Below, piece by piece: positions 45,527 through 53,746 of a DNA stretch of 64,000 nucleotides. Every line of letters begins with the position of its first letter. Within the stretch, counting starts at the first letter, position 1. The DNA lies in the NCBI GenBank assembly GCA_903869595.1, contig CAIPZV010000038.1:1-64000 (forward strand), given 5' to 3'. Origin of the DNA: an uncultured beta proteobacterium (GTDB taxonomy: Bacteria > Pseudomonadota > Gammaproteobacteria > Burkholderiales > Burkholderiaceae_C). The position numbers were made by a program, and so were the translations under genes. The notes under the pieces are model-generated. The model worked only from the letters and a program-made list of their open reading frames with translations. It did no database searches and was not told the DNA's origin.

Positions 45527-46015
45527 TTATTTCCCGCTTTGTAGTTTGGCCTGCAAACGTGCGAGGACCGAGGGCGCGACAAACTGCGCCACATCGCCTT
45601 GCAGGCTGGCAATTTCGCGCACCAGCGTGCTGCTGATGAATTGGTAGCGGCTGTCGGGTGTCAGAAACACGGTTTCGATGTCTGGCGCCAAGGCGCGGTT
45701 CATGCCCGCCAATTGGGCTTCAAAATCAAAGTCGGTCACTGAGCGCACGCCGCGCAACATGGCTTTGGCCTGGTGCGCCACCGCGAAATCGCGCACCAAG
45801 CCGGTAAAAGGCAGCACGCTCACATTGCCCAGCGGCGCCACCACTTCGCGCACCATGTCCAGGCGCTCGTCCAGGCTGAACAGGGTTTTTTTGTGGTGCG
45901 CGGTGGCCACGGCCACGATGACGGTGCCGAACAGGGCGGCTCCACGGCGGATTAAGTCTTGATGGCCCAGGGTCAGGGGGTCAAAGGTTCCGGGGTAAAC
46001 GGCAATCGTACTCAT
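45527..46015 (-). CDS. coaD: Phosphopantetheine adenylyltransferase CoaD
   Basis: 162-aa enzyme of coenzyme A synthesis. YPGTFDPLTLGHQDLIRRG carries the TxGH nucleotidyltransferase motif. It follows rsmD by 10 bases and precedes the ferredoxin by 9 bases in an operon. Confidence 0.96.
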   Translation of the reverse strand: MSTIAVYPGTFDPLTLGHQDLIRRGAALFGTVIVAVATAHHKKTLFSLDERLDMVREVVAPLGNVSVLPFTGLVRDFAVAHQAKAMLRGVRSVTDFDFEAQLAGMNRALAPDIETVFLTPDSRYQFISSTLVREIASLQGDVAQFVAPSVLARLQAKLQSGK

Positions 46016-46025
46016 GCTTGCGCTC

Positions 46026-46709
46026 CTAAAGTGGTGGCTTCAGAGGGGTGGCTTGTGTATGGGCTGTCGCTGCCATAGCGGTAGTGGCTTGCGAAACTGG
46101 GGCGATAGGGCGCAGCACATGGGCGTGAACCGCGCCGGCCTTCAGGTGCCGGTGCAAGGACCAACCCAGCGCGGCCAGCGCCTCGGCGCCCCAGGCCACG
46201 GGTGCTTCTAAATAAAGCTGGCCATTGGGCGCAATCGCTGTGCGCGCTGCCGTCAGGGCGCCTTCCCATAAATTGGAGGCAAAGGGCGGGTCTAGAAAAA
46301 TCAGCTGCAAGCTGCCAGCGGCTGCGTGCCGCAAAGCGGCCAGCCCATCGCCGCGCTGGATGGTGACGGCTTGGGCGTCCAGCTGCGCCTGCGTGCGCTT
46401 GAGTTGTTCGACCAACTGCGATTCCTGCTCCACCAGAGTCACATGCGCCGCGCCGCGCGAGGCGGCTTCAAAACCCAGCGCGCCAGTGCCGGCAAAAGCG
46501 TCCAGGCAACGCAGGCCTTGCAAATCCTGGCCCAGCCAGTTAAACAAAGTCTCGCGCACCCTATCGGGCGTGGGCCGCAAGCCCGCAGCGTCCACCACTT
46601 TGAGCTTGGTGCGCTTCCACATGCCGCCGATGATGCGGACCTGGTTACCGAGCTTGGCCGCTACGCGCGGCTTGGGCACGGGCTTGGCGGTGGAGGATTT
46701 GGGTCGCAT
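46026..46709 (-). CDS. rsmD: 16S rRNA (guanine966-N2)-methyltransferase RsmD
   Basis: 227-aa SAM-dependent methyltransferase. GGMWKRTKLKV, PTPDRVRETLFNWL, the SAM motif LDAFAGTGALGFEAASRGA and the catalytic (D/N)PPF motif as FLDPPFAS are complete. The ATG at 46709 starts the Lys/Pro-rich leader before the domain; a longer frame upstream is unsupported. First gene of the rsmD-coaD-ferredoxin operon. Confidence 0.94.
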   Translation of the reverse strand: MRPKSSTAKPVPKPRVAAKLGNQVRIIGGMWKRTKLKVVDAAGLRPTPDRVRETLFNWLGQDLQGLRCLDAFAGTGALGFEAASRGAAHVTLVEQESQLVEQLKRTQAQLDAQAVTIQRGDGLAALRHAAAGSLQLIFLDPPFASNLWEGALTAARTAIAPNGQLYLEAPVAWGAEALAALGWSLHRHLKAGAVHAHVLRPIAPVSQATTAMAATAHTQATPLKPPL

Positions 46710-46925
46710 GGGGCTATTGTCGTTGTTCGTGAACAAATACCGCAAACCCCCTAGCGTACGCCCACGCGCGCTGTATGTGTAGCTGCCGTTATAGGTCTGG
46801 AGGGTACTTAGTCGGTGTGAATTTGCAAGGTGCATCGGTCCCTACCCGTGAGTGCGAAGGCCAGGGTTCTGCCCAGGTATTAGGATGCTCAGGATTCGAT
46901 CGTCCGCAGTGTGAATCGCTTAACC

Positions 46926-47747
46926 ATGTCCTTACTCAGCAATACCCAAAACGCCCTTTTGCGCCAGACCTTGCAAGGCGCCCGCCGCTCGCCACCGCCC
47001 GATGCGCGGCGCTGGTGCTTGGGTGAGATGCCCCTAGGCTGGCTGAAGCCAGACCACGACGCAGCGCTAGCGCATGAGCTGACAGACACGGTGCTCAGCG
47101 GCGGGCAGCGTATCTGGCAGGCAGCGCATTGGCCGGTGGCGCAGCGTTCGCCGGCTTTGCAGGCAGCGGCGCAGCGCTTGCAGGCGCAAGGCCTGATTCG
47201 CGGTTGGCGCAATGAGTTGTACAGCTACTGGGGTGATACCGGCGGCCAGCCGCATCCCGGTTTGCCAGAGCACTTTCGGCTGGAGCGCGCGGCCTTTCGG
47301 TTTTTTGGTTTGCACAGCCACGCAGTGCATGTCAATGGCTTTACGCCAGACGGGCGTATGTGGTGCGGGAGGCGTGCTTTGAGTAAAGCGACTGACCCCG
47401 GTCGCTTGGACAATTTGGCCGCCGGAGGCTTGCCCGCAGGCGAAACTGTGTTGGACTGCGCGCTGCGCGAGTTGTATGAGGAAGCGGGCTTGCCCGAAAG
47501 CCTGGCGCGGCAAGTGCAGCCCGCTGGCCACATCACCACCGCCCGCATGGAAGCCGAAGGCTGGCACGAGGAAACGCTGCTGGTGTTTAACTTGCAAATT
47601 CCGCCGGATGTGCAGCCGCACAATACCGATGGAGAGGTCAGCGGTTTTGAATGTCTGTCGTTAGACGAAGTGATGCAGCGGATAGCAGCGCGCGATTTTT
47701 CAGAAGACGCGGCTTGCGTGGTGGCGCAGGGATTGCTGCATTGGTGA
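46926..47747 (+). CDS. Nudix hydrolase with DUF4743 domain
   Basis: 273-aa protein with an N-terminal DUF4743 (thiamine-pyrophosphokinase-associated type) region and a C-terminal Nudix domain. The Nudix box GGLPAGE-x7-RELYEEAGL is perfect. Related plant and yeast enzymes hydrolyse oxidised thiamine diphosphates, so a damage-control role is possible (inference). The ATG at 46926 is chosen over a GTG at 46911; neither has a good ribosome site. Confidence 0.88.
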   Translation: MSLLSNTQNALLRQTLQGARRSPPPDARRWCLGEMPLGWLKPDHDAALAHELTDTVLSGGQRIWQAAHWPVAQRSPALQAAAQRLQAQGLIRGWRNELYSYWGDTGGQPHPGLPEHFRLERAAFRFFGLHSHAVHVNGFTPDGRMWCGRRALSKATDPGRLDNLAAGGLPAGETVLDCALRELYEEAGLPESLARQVQPAGHITTARMEAEGWHEETLLVFNLQIPPDVQPHNTDGEVSGFECLSLDEVMQRIAARDFSEDAACVVAQGLLHW

Positions 47748-47775
47748 GTTTTTAGCGCTTTGGCTGCGGGGGCGT

Positions 47776-48180
47776 TCAAGCCGTCTTCAGTAAGCGTACT
47801 TTACGTTTTTGATTTTTCAGCAATTTGGCAGCTGCTTGGTCAAAGGTGATGAACTCATGCCCGCCTAACAACTCGCCCTCAAAAGCAATCACGCCGTCGG
47901 CAAAGTCGCCCCCGGTCTGGAGTACGGCCAAGCCAGCTAGCACCGCCGGTGTGTTGCAAACCACTTGATTGACTTGCAGCAAGGTGCGTATTGCATGGCT
48001 GATTTGTTCTGGGGTATATCGGTAGCCTCGTTGTAGTACCCACACCATTTCGCACAGCGCAGTACTTGGCACGGCCATCAGGCTTGCCGTTTGCAACACT
48101 TTTAGCGCCAAGGCGCTTTGTTTGGCATCATCTTGTGTAGCCAGCCTAACCAGCACATTGGTGTCTAAGGTGAATTTCAC
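47776..48180 (-). CDS. vapC: PIN-domain ribonuclease toxin (second VapC)
   Basis: 134-aa toxin. The PIN acidic residues are Asp6 in LDTNVLVRL, Glu in ALCEMVWVL, and Asps in GGDFADGVIA and ITFDQAAAKLL. The GTG at 48180 overlaps the antitoxin stop (GTGA) and is preferred over an upstream ATG at 48195 that would overlap more. Second VapBC pair of the window, unrelated in detail to that at 11.6 kb. Confidence 0.88.
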   Translation of the reverse strand: MKFTLDTNVLVRLATQDDAKQSALALKVLQTASLMAVPSTALCEMVWVLQRGYRYTPEQISHAIRTLLQVNQVVCNTPAVLAGLAVLQTGGDFADGVIAFEGELLGGHEFITFDQAAAKLLKNQKRKVRLLKTA

Positions 48181-48422
48181 GTTTTCCCTGCCCACGCCTT
48201 GGAGATTAATGCGTTCATGTCTTCAAGGCTCAGCGCTTTGCTAGGCCTAGGCAGACAGCCCACAAATGCGTCCAACCCATGCGTCGTTTTCGCCTGGAGT
48301 GCCAGTACACCATGCGCGAGCTTGTCCACTTCAATTTGTTGCCCGGGTGTAATGCCCATGTATTGCAGCAACTCGCGGCGTAAAGTTATTTGACCTTTGG
48401 CGGTGACAGTTAATGCAGCCAT
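48177..48422 (-). CDS. vapB: AbrB-type antitoxin (second VapB)
   Basis: 81-aa antitoxin with the swapped-hairpin AbrB domain (ALTVTAKGQITLRRELLQYM) and a C-terminal toxin-binding tail. Overlaps vapC by four bases. Confidence 0.85.
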   Translation of the reverse strand: MAALTVTAKGQITLRRELLQYMGITPGQQIEVDKLAHGVLALQAKTTHGLDAFVGCLPRPSKALSLEDMNALISKAWAGKT

Positions 48423-48448
48423 GTGTCGTCCCTTTGGGGTGAATAAAG

Positions 48449-48464
48449 AATGTAATTTTACATT
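48449..48464. promoter_or_regulatory. Palindromic operator upstream of vapBC
   Basis: AATGTAA-TT-TTACATT, a perfect 16-base palindrome, lies 27 bases upstream of the second vapB start. It is a likely autoregulatory site. Confidence 0.55.
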
Positions 48465-48681
48465 ACTTGTAAAAACCAGGACGCATTTAGATTACTGAGT
48501 GGACGGTCCGTAATGGGACTTTTCCCACCGATTGTCCCTATAGACCAACGCAATGCTTTTTAGTAATCGCCTTTGTTATGGCCCAAGCCGTTGATGTGAT
48601 ATCTGCAAGGGCTCGTCCAACTTGCTTTGCGCAATTGGTGCCTTGGGGCAAGCCAAAGCCAGTGAAGCCGTCAATCACCGT
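48465..48681. other. Intergenic stretch without a supported gene
   Basis: About 215 bases between the vapBC operator and the aldehyde dehydrogenase stop. A 107-codon plus-strand frame beginning at 48578 runs into the dehydrogenase gene antisense and has no homology. Confidence 0.5.
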
Positions 48682-50055
48682 TTACGCGCTACGCAAATGC
48701 CAAGCCTTTGGCCGCGTAAAAGTGTTTATACCTTCGCGTGACAAAGTCAGGCCCACGCCGGAGTCGCCATGGCCGCTCCAGGGCAGGCGGGGGCTGACGC
48801 GGTCGCAGCAATTCCAGTACACCGTGCCGGCATTCACTTGCGCCAACAGCCGCTGCGCACGCGCTTGGTCAGGGGTGTACACGCCTGCGGTCAGGCCATA
48901 GCGGGTGTCGTTCATGAGTTGCACCGCTTGCGCATCGCTACTGACTTTTTGGATACCGATGATGGGGCCGAAGCTTTCTTCGCGCATCACTTCCATGCTG
49001 TGGTTCACATTAACCAGCACCGTGGGCGCAAACCAGTTGCCAGGCGCGGGGCCGCGCTTGCCGCCGGTGAGCAGCTTCGCACCTTTGGCCAGGGCGTCGG
49101 CCACTTGGGCTTCCAGCACCGCAAGCTGCGGCGCGCGGGTGATGGCGCCGATATAGGTATCCGCGCTTTCGGTGTCGCCGCTTTTCATGCCATTGACAGT
49201 AGCTACAAAGCGGGCCACAAAAGCGTCGTAAATTTTTTCGTGCACATAAATCCGCTCTACGGAGCAGCAGCTTTGTCCGGTGTTGTACATCGCGCCATCG
49301 GCCAAGGATTCGGCTGCGTTTTCCGGATTCGCGTCATCGCACACATAGGTGGGGTCTTTGCCGCCGAGTTCGAGTTGGAGCTTGATAAAGCGGTTGCCCA
49401 CTGCTTGCGCAATGCGCGCGCCGGTGGCGACCGAGCCGGTAAAAAACACGCCGTCAATCCGTTGTTGCAATAAGGCTTGGCCGACTTCGCCGCCGCCTAT
49501 CAGGCACACCATCACGTCCTGCGGCACACCGGCTTGGTGCAGCAAGCGGGCAATCGCCAGCCCGGTGTTAGTCGCGTATTCGCTGGGCTTGTAGAGCACC
49601 GCGTTACCCGCCAGCAGCGCCGGAAGGATGACATTGCAGCCGACAAACCAAGGGTAATTCCAGGCGGAGATATTGGCGACGACGCCCAAAGGAATGTGCT
49701 CGATTTGTTCGGTCATGCCGCCCTCGGACATGACTGTTTCAGTAGCCAAGCAGCCATCGACCTGCGCGAGAAAAAAATCAATCCGACCTAGCAGGCCATT
49801 GAGTTCATTGCGCGAGAGCTGTACCGGTTTGCCGGTTTCGCGCGTCATGGTCAGGGCCAAGGCGTCCATGTCTTGCACCACGCTGGCGCGGAATTTTTCT
49901 ACGCAGCTTTTGCGTGTGGCCAGCGGCGTGGCGGCCCAAGCGGCTTGTGCGGCGCGTGCGGCATTGGCTTTGTCGGCCACACTGGCGGCATCGTCCGCGG
50001 GCAAGGTGTTGACCAGTTGGCCGTTGGCTGGATTGAAGATAGACAGGGTGCTCAT
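48682..50055 (-). CDS. NAD-dependent aldehyde dehydrogenase
   Basis: 457-aa ALDH-superfamily enzyme. The catalytic Cys is in NTGQSCCSVERIYV, the general-base Glu in LQLELGGKDPTYV, and the cofactor site in ISAWNYPWFVG and FTGSVATGARI. It oxidises an aldehyde to its acid; by context a gamma-glutamylated amino aldehyde (inference). It is last in a minus-strand cluster after the C26 hydrolase. Confidence 0.9.
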   Translation of the reverse strand: MSTLSIFNPANGQLVNTLPADDAASVADKANAARAAQAAWAATPLATRKSCVEKFRASVVQDMDALALTMTRETGKPVQLSRNELNGLLGRIDFFLAQVDGCLATETVMSEGGMTEQIEHIPLGVVANISAWNYPWFVGCNVILPALLAGNAVLYKPSEYATNTGLAIARLLHQAGVPQDVMVCLIGGGEVGQALLQQRIDGVFFTGSVATGARIAQAVGNRFIKLQLELGGKDPTYVCDDANPENAAESLADGAMYNTGQSCCSVERIYVHEKIYDAFVARFVATVNGMKSGDTESADTYIGAITRAPQLAVLEAQVADALAKGAKLLTGGKRGPAPGNWFAPTVLVNVNHSMEVMREESFGPIIGIQKVSSDAQAVQLMNDTRYGLTAGVYTPDQARAQRLLAQVNAGTVYWNCCDRVSPRLPWSGHGDSGVGLTLSREGINTFTRPKAWHLRSA

Positions 50056-50093
50056 GCGGTACTCGATATAAAAAAACTAAAGCGGGAAAAAAT

Positions 50094-50867
50094 TCAAGCG
50101 CGGGCCGTGCGTGCGGCTTGCAAAAAGTCGTGCAAGAGCGCGCTGTCGTCCATGACGCCGTATTCGGGCTTGTGAAATTCGGGGTGCCATTGCACTGCCG
50201 CCACCCAGGTATCGCCCGTGTGGCGTATCGCTTCGATAGTGCCGTCGTCCGGGCACAGCGCCTCGGCCACAAAACCGGGCGCCAGGTCTTTAATGCCCTG
50301 GTGGTGGATGCTGTTAATTTTGCGGCTGTCGCTATGGCCCAGCAGCGTCTCCATGCGGGTGCCAGGTACCAGGTGAACATCGTGGAAGAGCCTATCGTAG
50401 GCTTCTCCATCGCGGTGCACCAGCGCCTCTGGCTTTTGCGTTTCGATGTCTTGGTAGAGCGTGCCGCCGTAGCTCACGTTGATCAGCTGCAGGCCCCGGC
50501 AAATACCAAATACTGGTTTGCCTGCGGCCACAAAAGCGCGCACCAATTCCATTTCATACAGGTCGCGCGCCCGGTCACCAGCCCAGCGCGGGTCTAGCGG
50601 TTCTTCGCCATAGCTGATGGGTGACATATCTACGCCGCCGTGTAGCACCAGGCCGTCCAGCCATTGTGCGTAGTGCTGCGCGGTCACGTCGCCGCGCGCG
50701 GTATCGCCTACCAGAGCCGGCACCATCACCGGCATGGCACCTCCGGCCATCACCCAGTGTGGTACCGACTGCTCCAGGTATTGCAAGGTTTTTTTGGCGA
50801 AGGCTGGGCGCTTGTCGTCGGGGTACAAAAAACAGGCGCTCACGCCAATCTTGGGGCGGTCAGTCAT
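50094..50867 (-). CDS. Gamma-glutamyl-GABA hydrolase-like protein (peptidase C26, PuuD type)
   Basis: 257-aa class I glutamine-amidotransferase-like hydrolase. The nucleophile Cys is in FGICRGLQLINV, with the His and Glu in AAVQWHPEFH. PuuD cleaves gamma-glutamyl-aminobutyrate to free the amine product. The ATG at 50867 is preferred over a TTG two codons upstream. It lies 38 bases before the aldehyde dehydrogenase gene. Confidence 0.87.
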   Translation of the reverse strand: MTDRPKIGVSACFLYPDDKRPAFAKKTLQYLEQSVPHWVMAGGAMPVMVPALVGDTARGDVTAQHYAQWLDGLVLHGGVDMSPISYGEEPLDPRWAGDRARDLYEMELVRAFVAAGKPVFGICRGLQLINVSYGGTLYQDIETQKPEALVHRDGEAYDRLFHDVHLVPGTRMETLLGHSDSRKINSIHHQGIKDLAPGFVAEALCPDDGTIEAIRHTGDTWVAAVQWHPEFHKPEYGVMDDSALLHDFLQAARTARA

Positions 50868-50993
50868 GGTCAATGCAAAGAATAAGTAGTGGGTAAATAA
50901 TCGTGGGCCAGCAGCATTTCAAAACCGCAGCTCGACCCGCGTGGCGTGGCGGGCGCAGGGACAAAGTACACAGCCGGGTTTACCAAGCGCAGC

Positions 50994-52127
50994 TTACAGG
51001 GCCTGGCCGAACAGGCGCTCAAAATCGGCCGCCGTGCAAGGGCGTGGATTGGTCTGGTGGCAAATATCGGCCTGTGCGATTTGTACTAGGCGGGCGATAT
51101 GTTCTTCTTTCACGCCATGGGCCGCTAAGCCGCCGGTAATGCCGATACTGGTCTTGAGCGCTTTGAGCCAAGGCACCAGTGCTTTGCCGCCGCCGGTAAG
51201 GCCGCAGACATGCGCGAGTTCGTCAAACTTGGCGGGCACGGCTTCAAAGTTCCAAGCCAACACGGTATCGATCATCAAGGCGTTGGCCAGGCCGTGGTGC
51301 AGGTCACACACTGCGCCCAAGGCGTGCGCGCAGGAATGCACCGCGCCCAAGTCCTTTTGAAAGGCAATCGCGCCCATCATGGAGGACATCATCATGTCGC
51401 TACGCGCTTGCAGATTGCCGGGCTCTTTCACGGCGGCCTGCAGCGCAGCGGCGGCGATGCGTGTGCCCTCCAGCGCAATGCCATCGCACAGCGGGTGGTA
51501 GGCCGGGGAGAGGTAGCTTTCGATGTTGTGGGTGAGTGCGTCCATGCCGGTGGCGGCGGTGACATGGGCCGGCAAGCCCAGGGTGAGTTCGGGGTCGGCA
51601 AACACCATGCGCGCCAAAATTTTGGCGCTGAACACCACACGTTTTAAGTGCGTGTCGTTCTCGCTGACCACGCTGGAGCGGCCCACTTCCGAGCCGGTGC
51701 CCGAGGTAGTGGGCAGGGCCACAAAGTAGGGCAGCGGCGCGCTGATGGGGCGCACCTGCGGATGGTCCCACACGTATTCCAAAATATCGCCCTCGTGGGT
51801 GGCGGCAATACCGACCACCTTGGCTACATCCAGCGCTGCGCCGCCGCCAAAGCCGATGATGCAGTCGGCTTGATGCGATTTATAAGCCTCTGCACCATCC
51901 ATCACCTGGCTACAAGTGGGGTTGCCGAATACGCCGGAGAACACCGCGACGTCCAGCCCCGCCAGATGCGATTGAAACTCGGTCAGCACCGGCAGCGCGC
52001 CCAGCGCCCGGTCGGTCACGATGAGCGGGCGCTTGAGGCCAAGTTCTAGCAAATGGACAGCCACTAGTTTGCGTGCGCCAGCGCCGAAACGGATGGGGGT
52101 GGGGAAGGAGAAAGACGTGATGCTCAT
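50994..52127 (-). CDS. Iron-containing alcohol dehydrogenase
   Basis: 377-aa Fe-ADH family enzyme (group III metal-dependent). The NAD loop is GGGAALDVAKVVG, and metal ligands lie in the DALTHNIESYLS and HSCAHALGAVCDLHHGLANA region. It oxidises an alcohol to an aldehyde and belongs to the cluster with the GS-like ligase upstream. Confidence 0.9.
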   Translation of the reverse strand: MSITSFSFPTPIRFGAGARKLVAVHLLELGLKRPLIVTDRALGALPVLTEFQSHLAGLDVAVFSGVFGNPTCSQVMDGAEAYKSHQADCIIGFGGGAALDVAKVVGIAATHEGDILEYVWDHPQVRPISAPLPYFVALPTTSGTGSEVGRSSVVSENDTHLKRVVFSAKILARMVFADPELTLGLPAHVTAATGMDALTHNIESYLSPAYHPLCDGIALEGTRIAAAALQAAVKEPGNLQARSDMMMSSMMGAIAFQKDLGAVHSCAHALGAVCDLHHGLANALMIDTVLAWNFEAVPAKFDELAHVCGLTGGGKALVPWLKALKTSIGITGGLAAHGVKEEHIARLVQIAQADICHQTNPRPCTAADFERLFGQAL

Positions 52128-52194
52128 AGAAAGATGCCTAAAAATATTGCTGATGGTGGCTGGGTATAACAGGCGGGGATTGTGCGCCGCCGCT

Positions 52195-53583
52195 CTAAAT
52201 GATTTCGAAATAGCGCTTCATTTCCCAGTCGGTGACTCCGTCCAGCCATTGGCGCCATTCCCAGTCACGGGTAGCGGAAAAATGGTCAACAAAGCCGTCA
52301 CCAAGCCAGTCGCGCGCAATACTGGACTGCTGGAAGATGCGGGTGGTTTCGATCAGTGTACGTGGCGCGCGTGCGATGTTCTCTGCGCCTACATTGGTGC
52401 CGGTGATCGGTGGCGTTGTCAGCTTCAAGCCTTTTTCCACCCCATCCAAGCCTGCGGCAATGACGGCAGCCATCGCCAGGTAAGGGTTCACGTCAGCGCC
52501 GGGGCAGCGGGTTTCTAGACGCGTGGATTTGGGGCTGCCAGAAATCACCCGAAAGCTCGCCGTGCGGTTATCGATTCCCCAGGTTGGTTTGACTGGCGCC
52601 CAAAAACCATCGACCAGGCGTTTGTAGCTATTTATAGTCGGCCAGATCATGGGCGCAAACTCCATCATGCACGCCACCTGCCCCGCTAGATAACTTTCGA
52701 AAAGCTTGCTCATTTTGTTTGGACTTTTCGGGTCGAAGAAAAGGTTGCGCTTGCCGTCTGAAAGACTCTGGTGAATGTGGCCGCTGCAACCCGGCAGCGT
52801 CTGGTTCGGTTTGGCCATAAAGCTAGGCATGATCCCAAAACGCGCACCGATCTCCTTAGCACCAGTCTTGAACAAAATAGCGCGATCGGCCTGCTCCAGC
52901 GCTTCGCTAAAACCAATCGCTGCCTCATAGACACCAGGGCCGGTTTCGGTGTGCAGGCCTTCGATGGGCACGCCAAAGGCCAACATCTCGTCCATGATGG
53001 TATTGAAGAAGTCTCGGTTCTGATTCATGCGCAACAGCGAGTAACCAAACATGCCCGGTGTCAGTTGCTGTGGCTCGATGCCTTTCTTGGCGGCCCAACT
53101 ATGCGGTGTTTCCAGGAAATTGAACCACTCGAATTCCATGCCGGTCATGACATTGAAACCCATTTTTTCTGCGCGTTGGAGTACCCGTTTTAAGGTCTGA
53201 CGCGGGCACTGGGCGTGCGCTGTGCCGTCCGCATTGACAAACTCGCCCAGAAAGAACGGCACCCCATTGTCCCAGGGCACGTGACGCGCCGTATTTAGAT
53301 CGAGTCGCGCTAGCGCATCGGGAAATCCATGCTGCCAGCCCGTAGCTGTAGTGTTGTCGTAGGTGCTGTCCATCATGTCCCAACCCAGCACCACATCGCA
53401 AAAGCCGAAACCGCCGCCCGGGTAGGGCTCGGCCGCACCCAAGAACTTATCACGGTGCAGGTACTTACCCCTCAAGATGCCGTCAATGTCGCTGACAGCC
53501 ACTTTTACCTTCTGGGCTCCGCTTGCCCGCACGCGCTGAACGGACGGATGTTCAGCGAGCGTATTTTTCTTGGAAGTCACCAT
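52195..53583 (-). CDS. Glutamine synthetase-like amine ligase (gamma-glutamylamine synthetase type)
   Basis: 462-aa GS-family protein. Family features include VSDIDGILRGKYLHRDKF, GMEFEWFNFLETPHS, LHTETGPGVYEAAI, LPGCSGHIHQSL and RVISGSPKSTRLETRCPGAD. Its domain layout is that of PuuA/IpuC-type enzymes, which attach glutamate through its gamma-carboxyl to an amine or amino alcohol, rather than housekeeping GlnA. The ATG at 53583 has a GAGAG ribosome site upstream; a TTG at 53589 is not chosen. The substrate is unknown. Confidence 0.87.
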   Translation of the reverse strand: MVTSKKNTLAEHPSVQRVRASGAQKVKVAVSDIDGILRGKYLHRDKFLGAAEPYPGGGFGFCDVVLGWDMMDSTYDNTTATGWQHGFPDALARLDLNTARHVPWDNGVPFFLGEFVNADGTAHAQCPRQTLKRVLQRAEKMGFNVMTGMEFEWFNFLETPHSWAAKKGIEPQQLTPGMFGYSLLRMNQNRDFFNTIMDEMLAFGVPIEGLHTETGPGVYEAAIGFSEALEQADRAILFKTGAKEIGARFGIMPSFMAKPNQTLPGCSGHIHQSLSDGKRNLFFDPKSPNKMSKLFESYLAGQVACMMEFAPMIWPTINSYKRLVDGFWAPVKPTWGIDNRTASFRVISGSPKSTRLETRCPGADVNPYLAMAAVIAAGLDGVEKGLKLTTPPITGTNVGAENIARAPRTLIETTRIFQQSSIARDWLGDGFVDHFSATRDWEWRQWLDGVTDWEMKRYFEII

Positions 53584-53746
53584 ATTCAACTCTCATCAAG
53601 TTTAAAAAGAATGTCCATTGGACCGATGCATAGGAGCCTGCAAATCCGATATTTAAAAATATATTCTTGCCCGAATATTTCCCGACCATGTGCCGACGCT
53701 TTTCTATTCATAAGCGGAAAAATGTTTTGGTCACCATTGATATAAC
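53584..53746. other. Promoter-region gap before the GS-like gene
   Basis: An A/T-rich gap holding an ATATTT-AA-AAATAT palindrome at 53649-53662. It may carry a promoter for the GS-like half of the cluster; no consensus site is clear. Confidence 0.3.

Noticed and set aside
48578..48901. 107-codon plus-strand frame before the aldehyde dehydrogenase stop
   Set aside because: Most of it is antisense to the dehydrogenase gene and no family is recognised.
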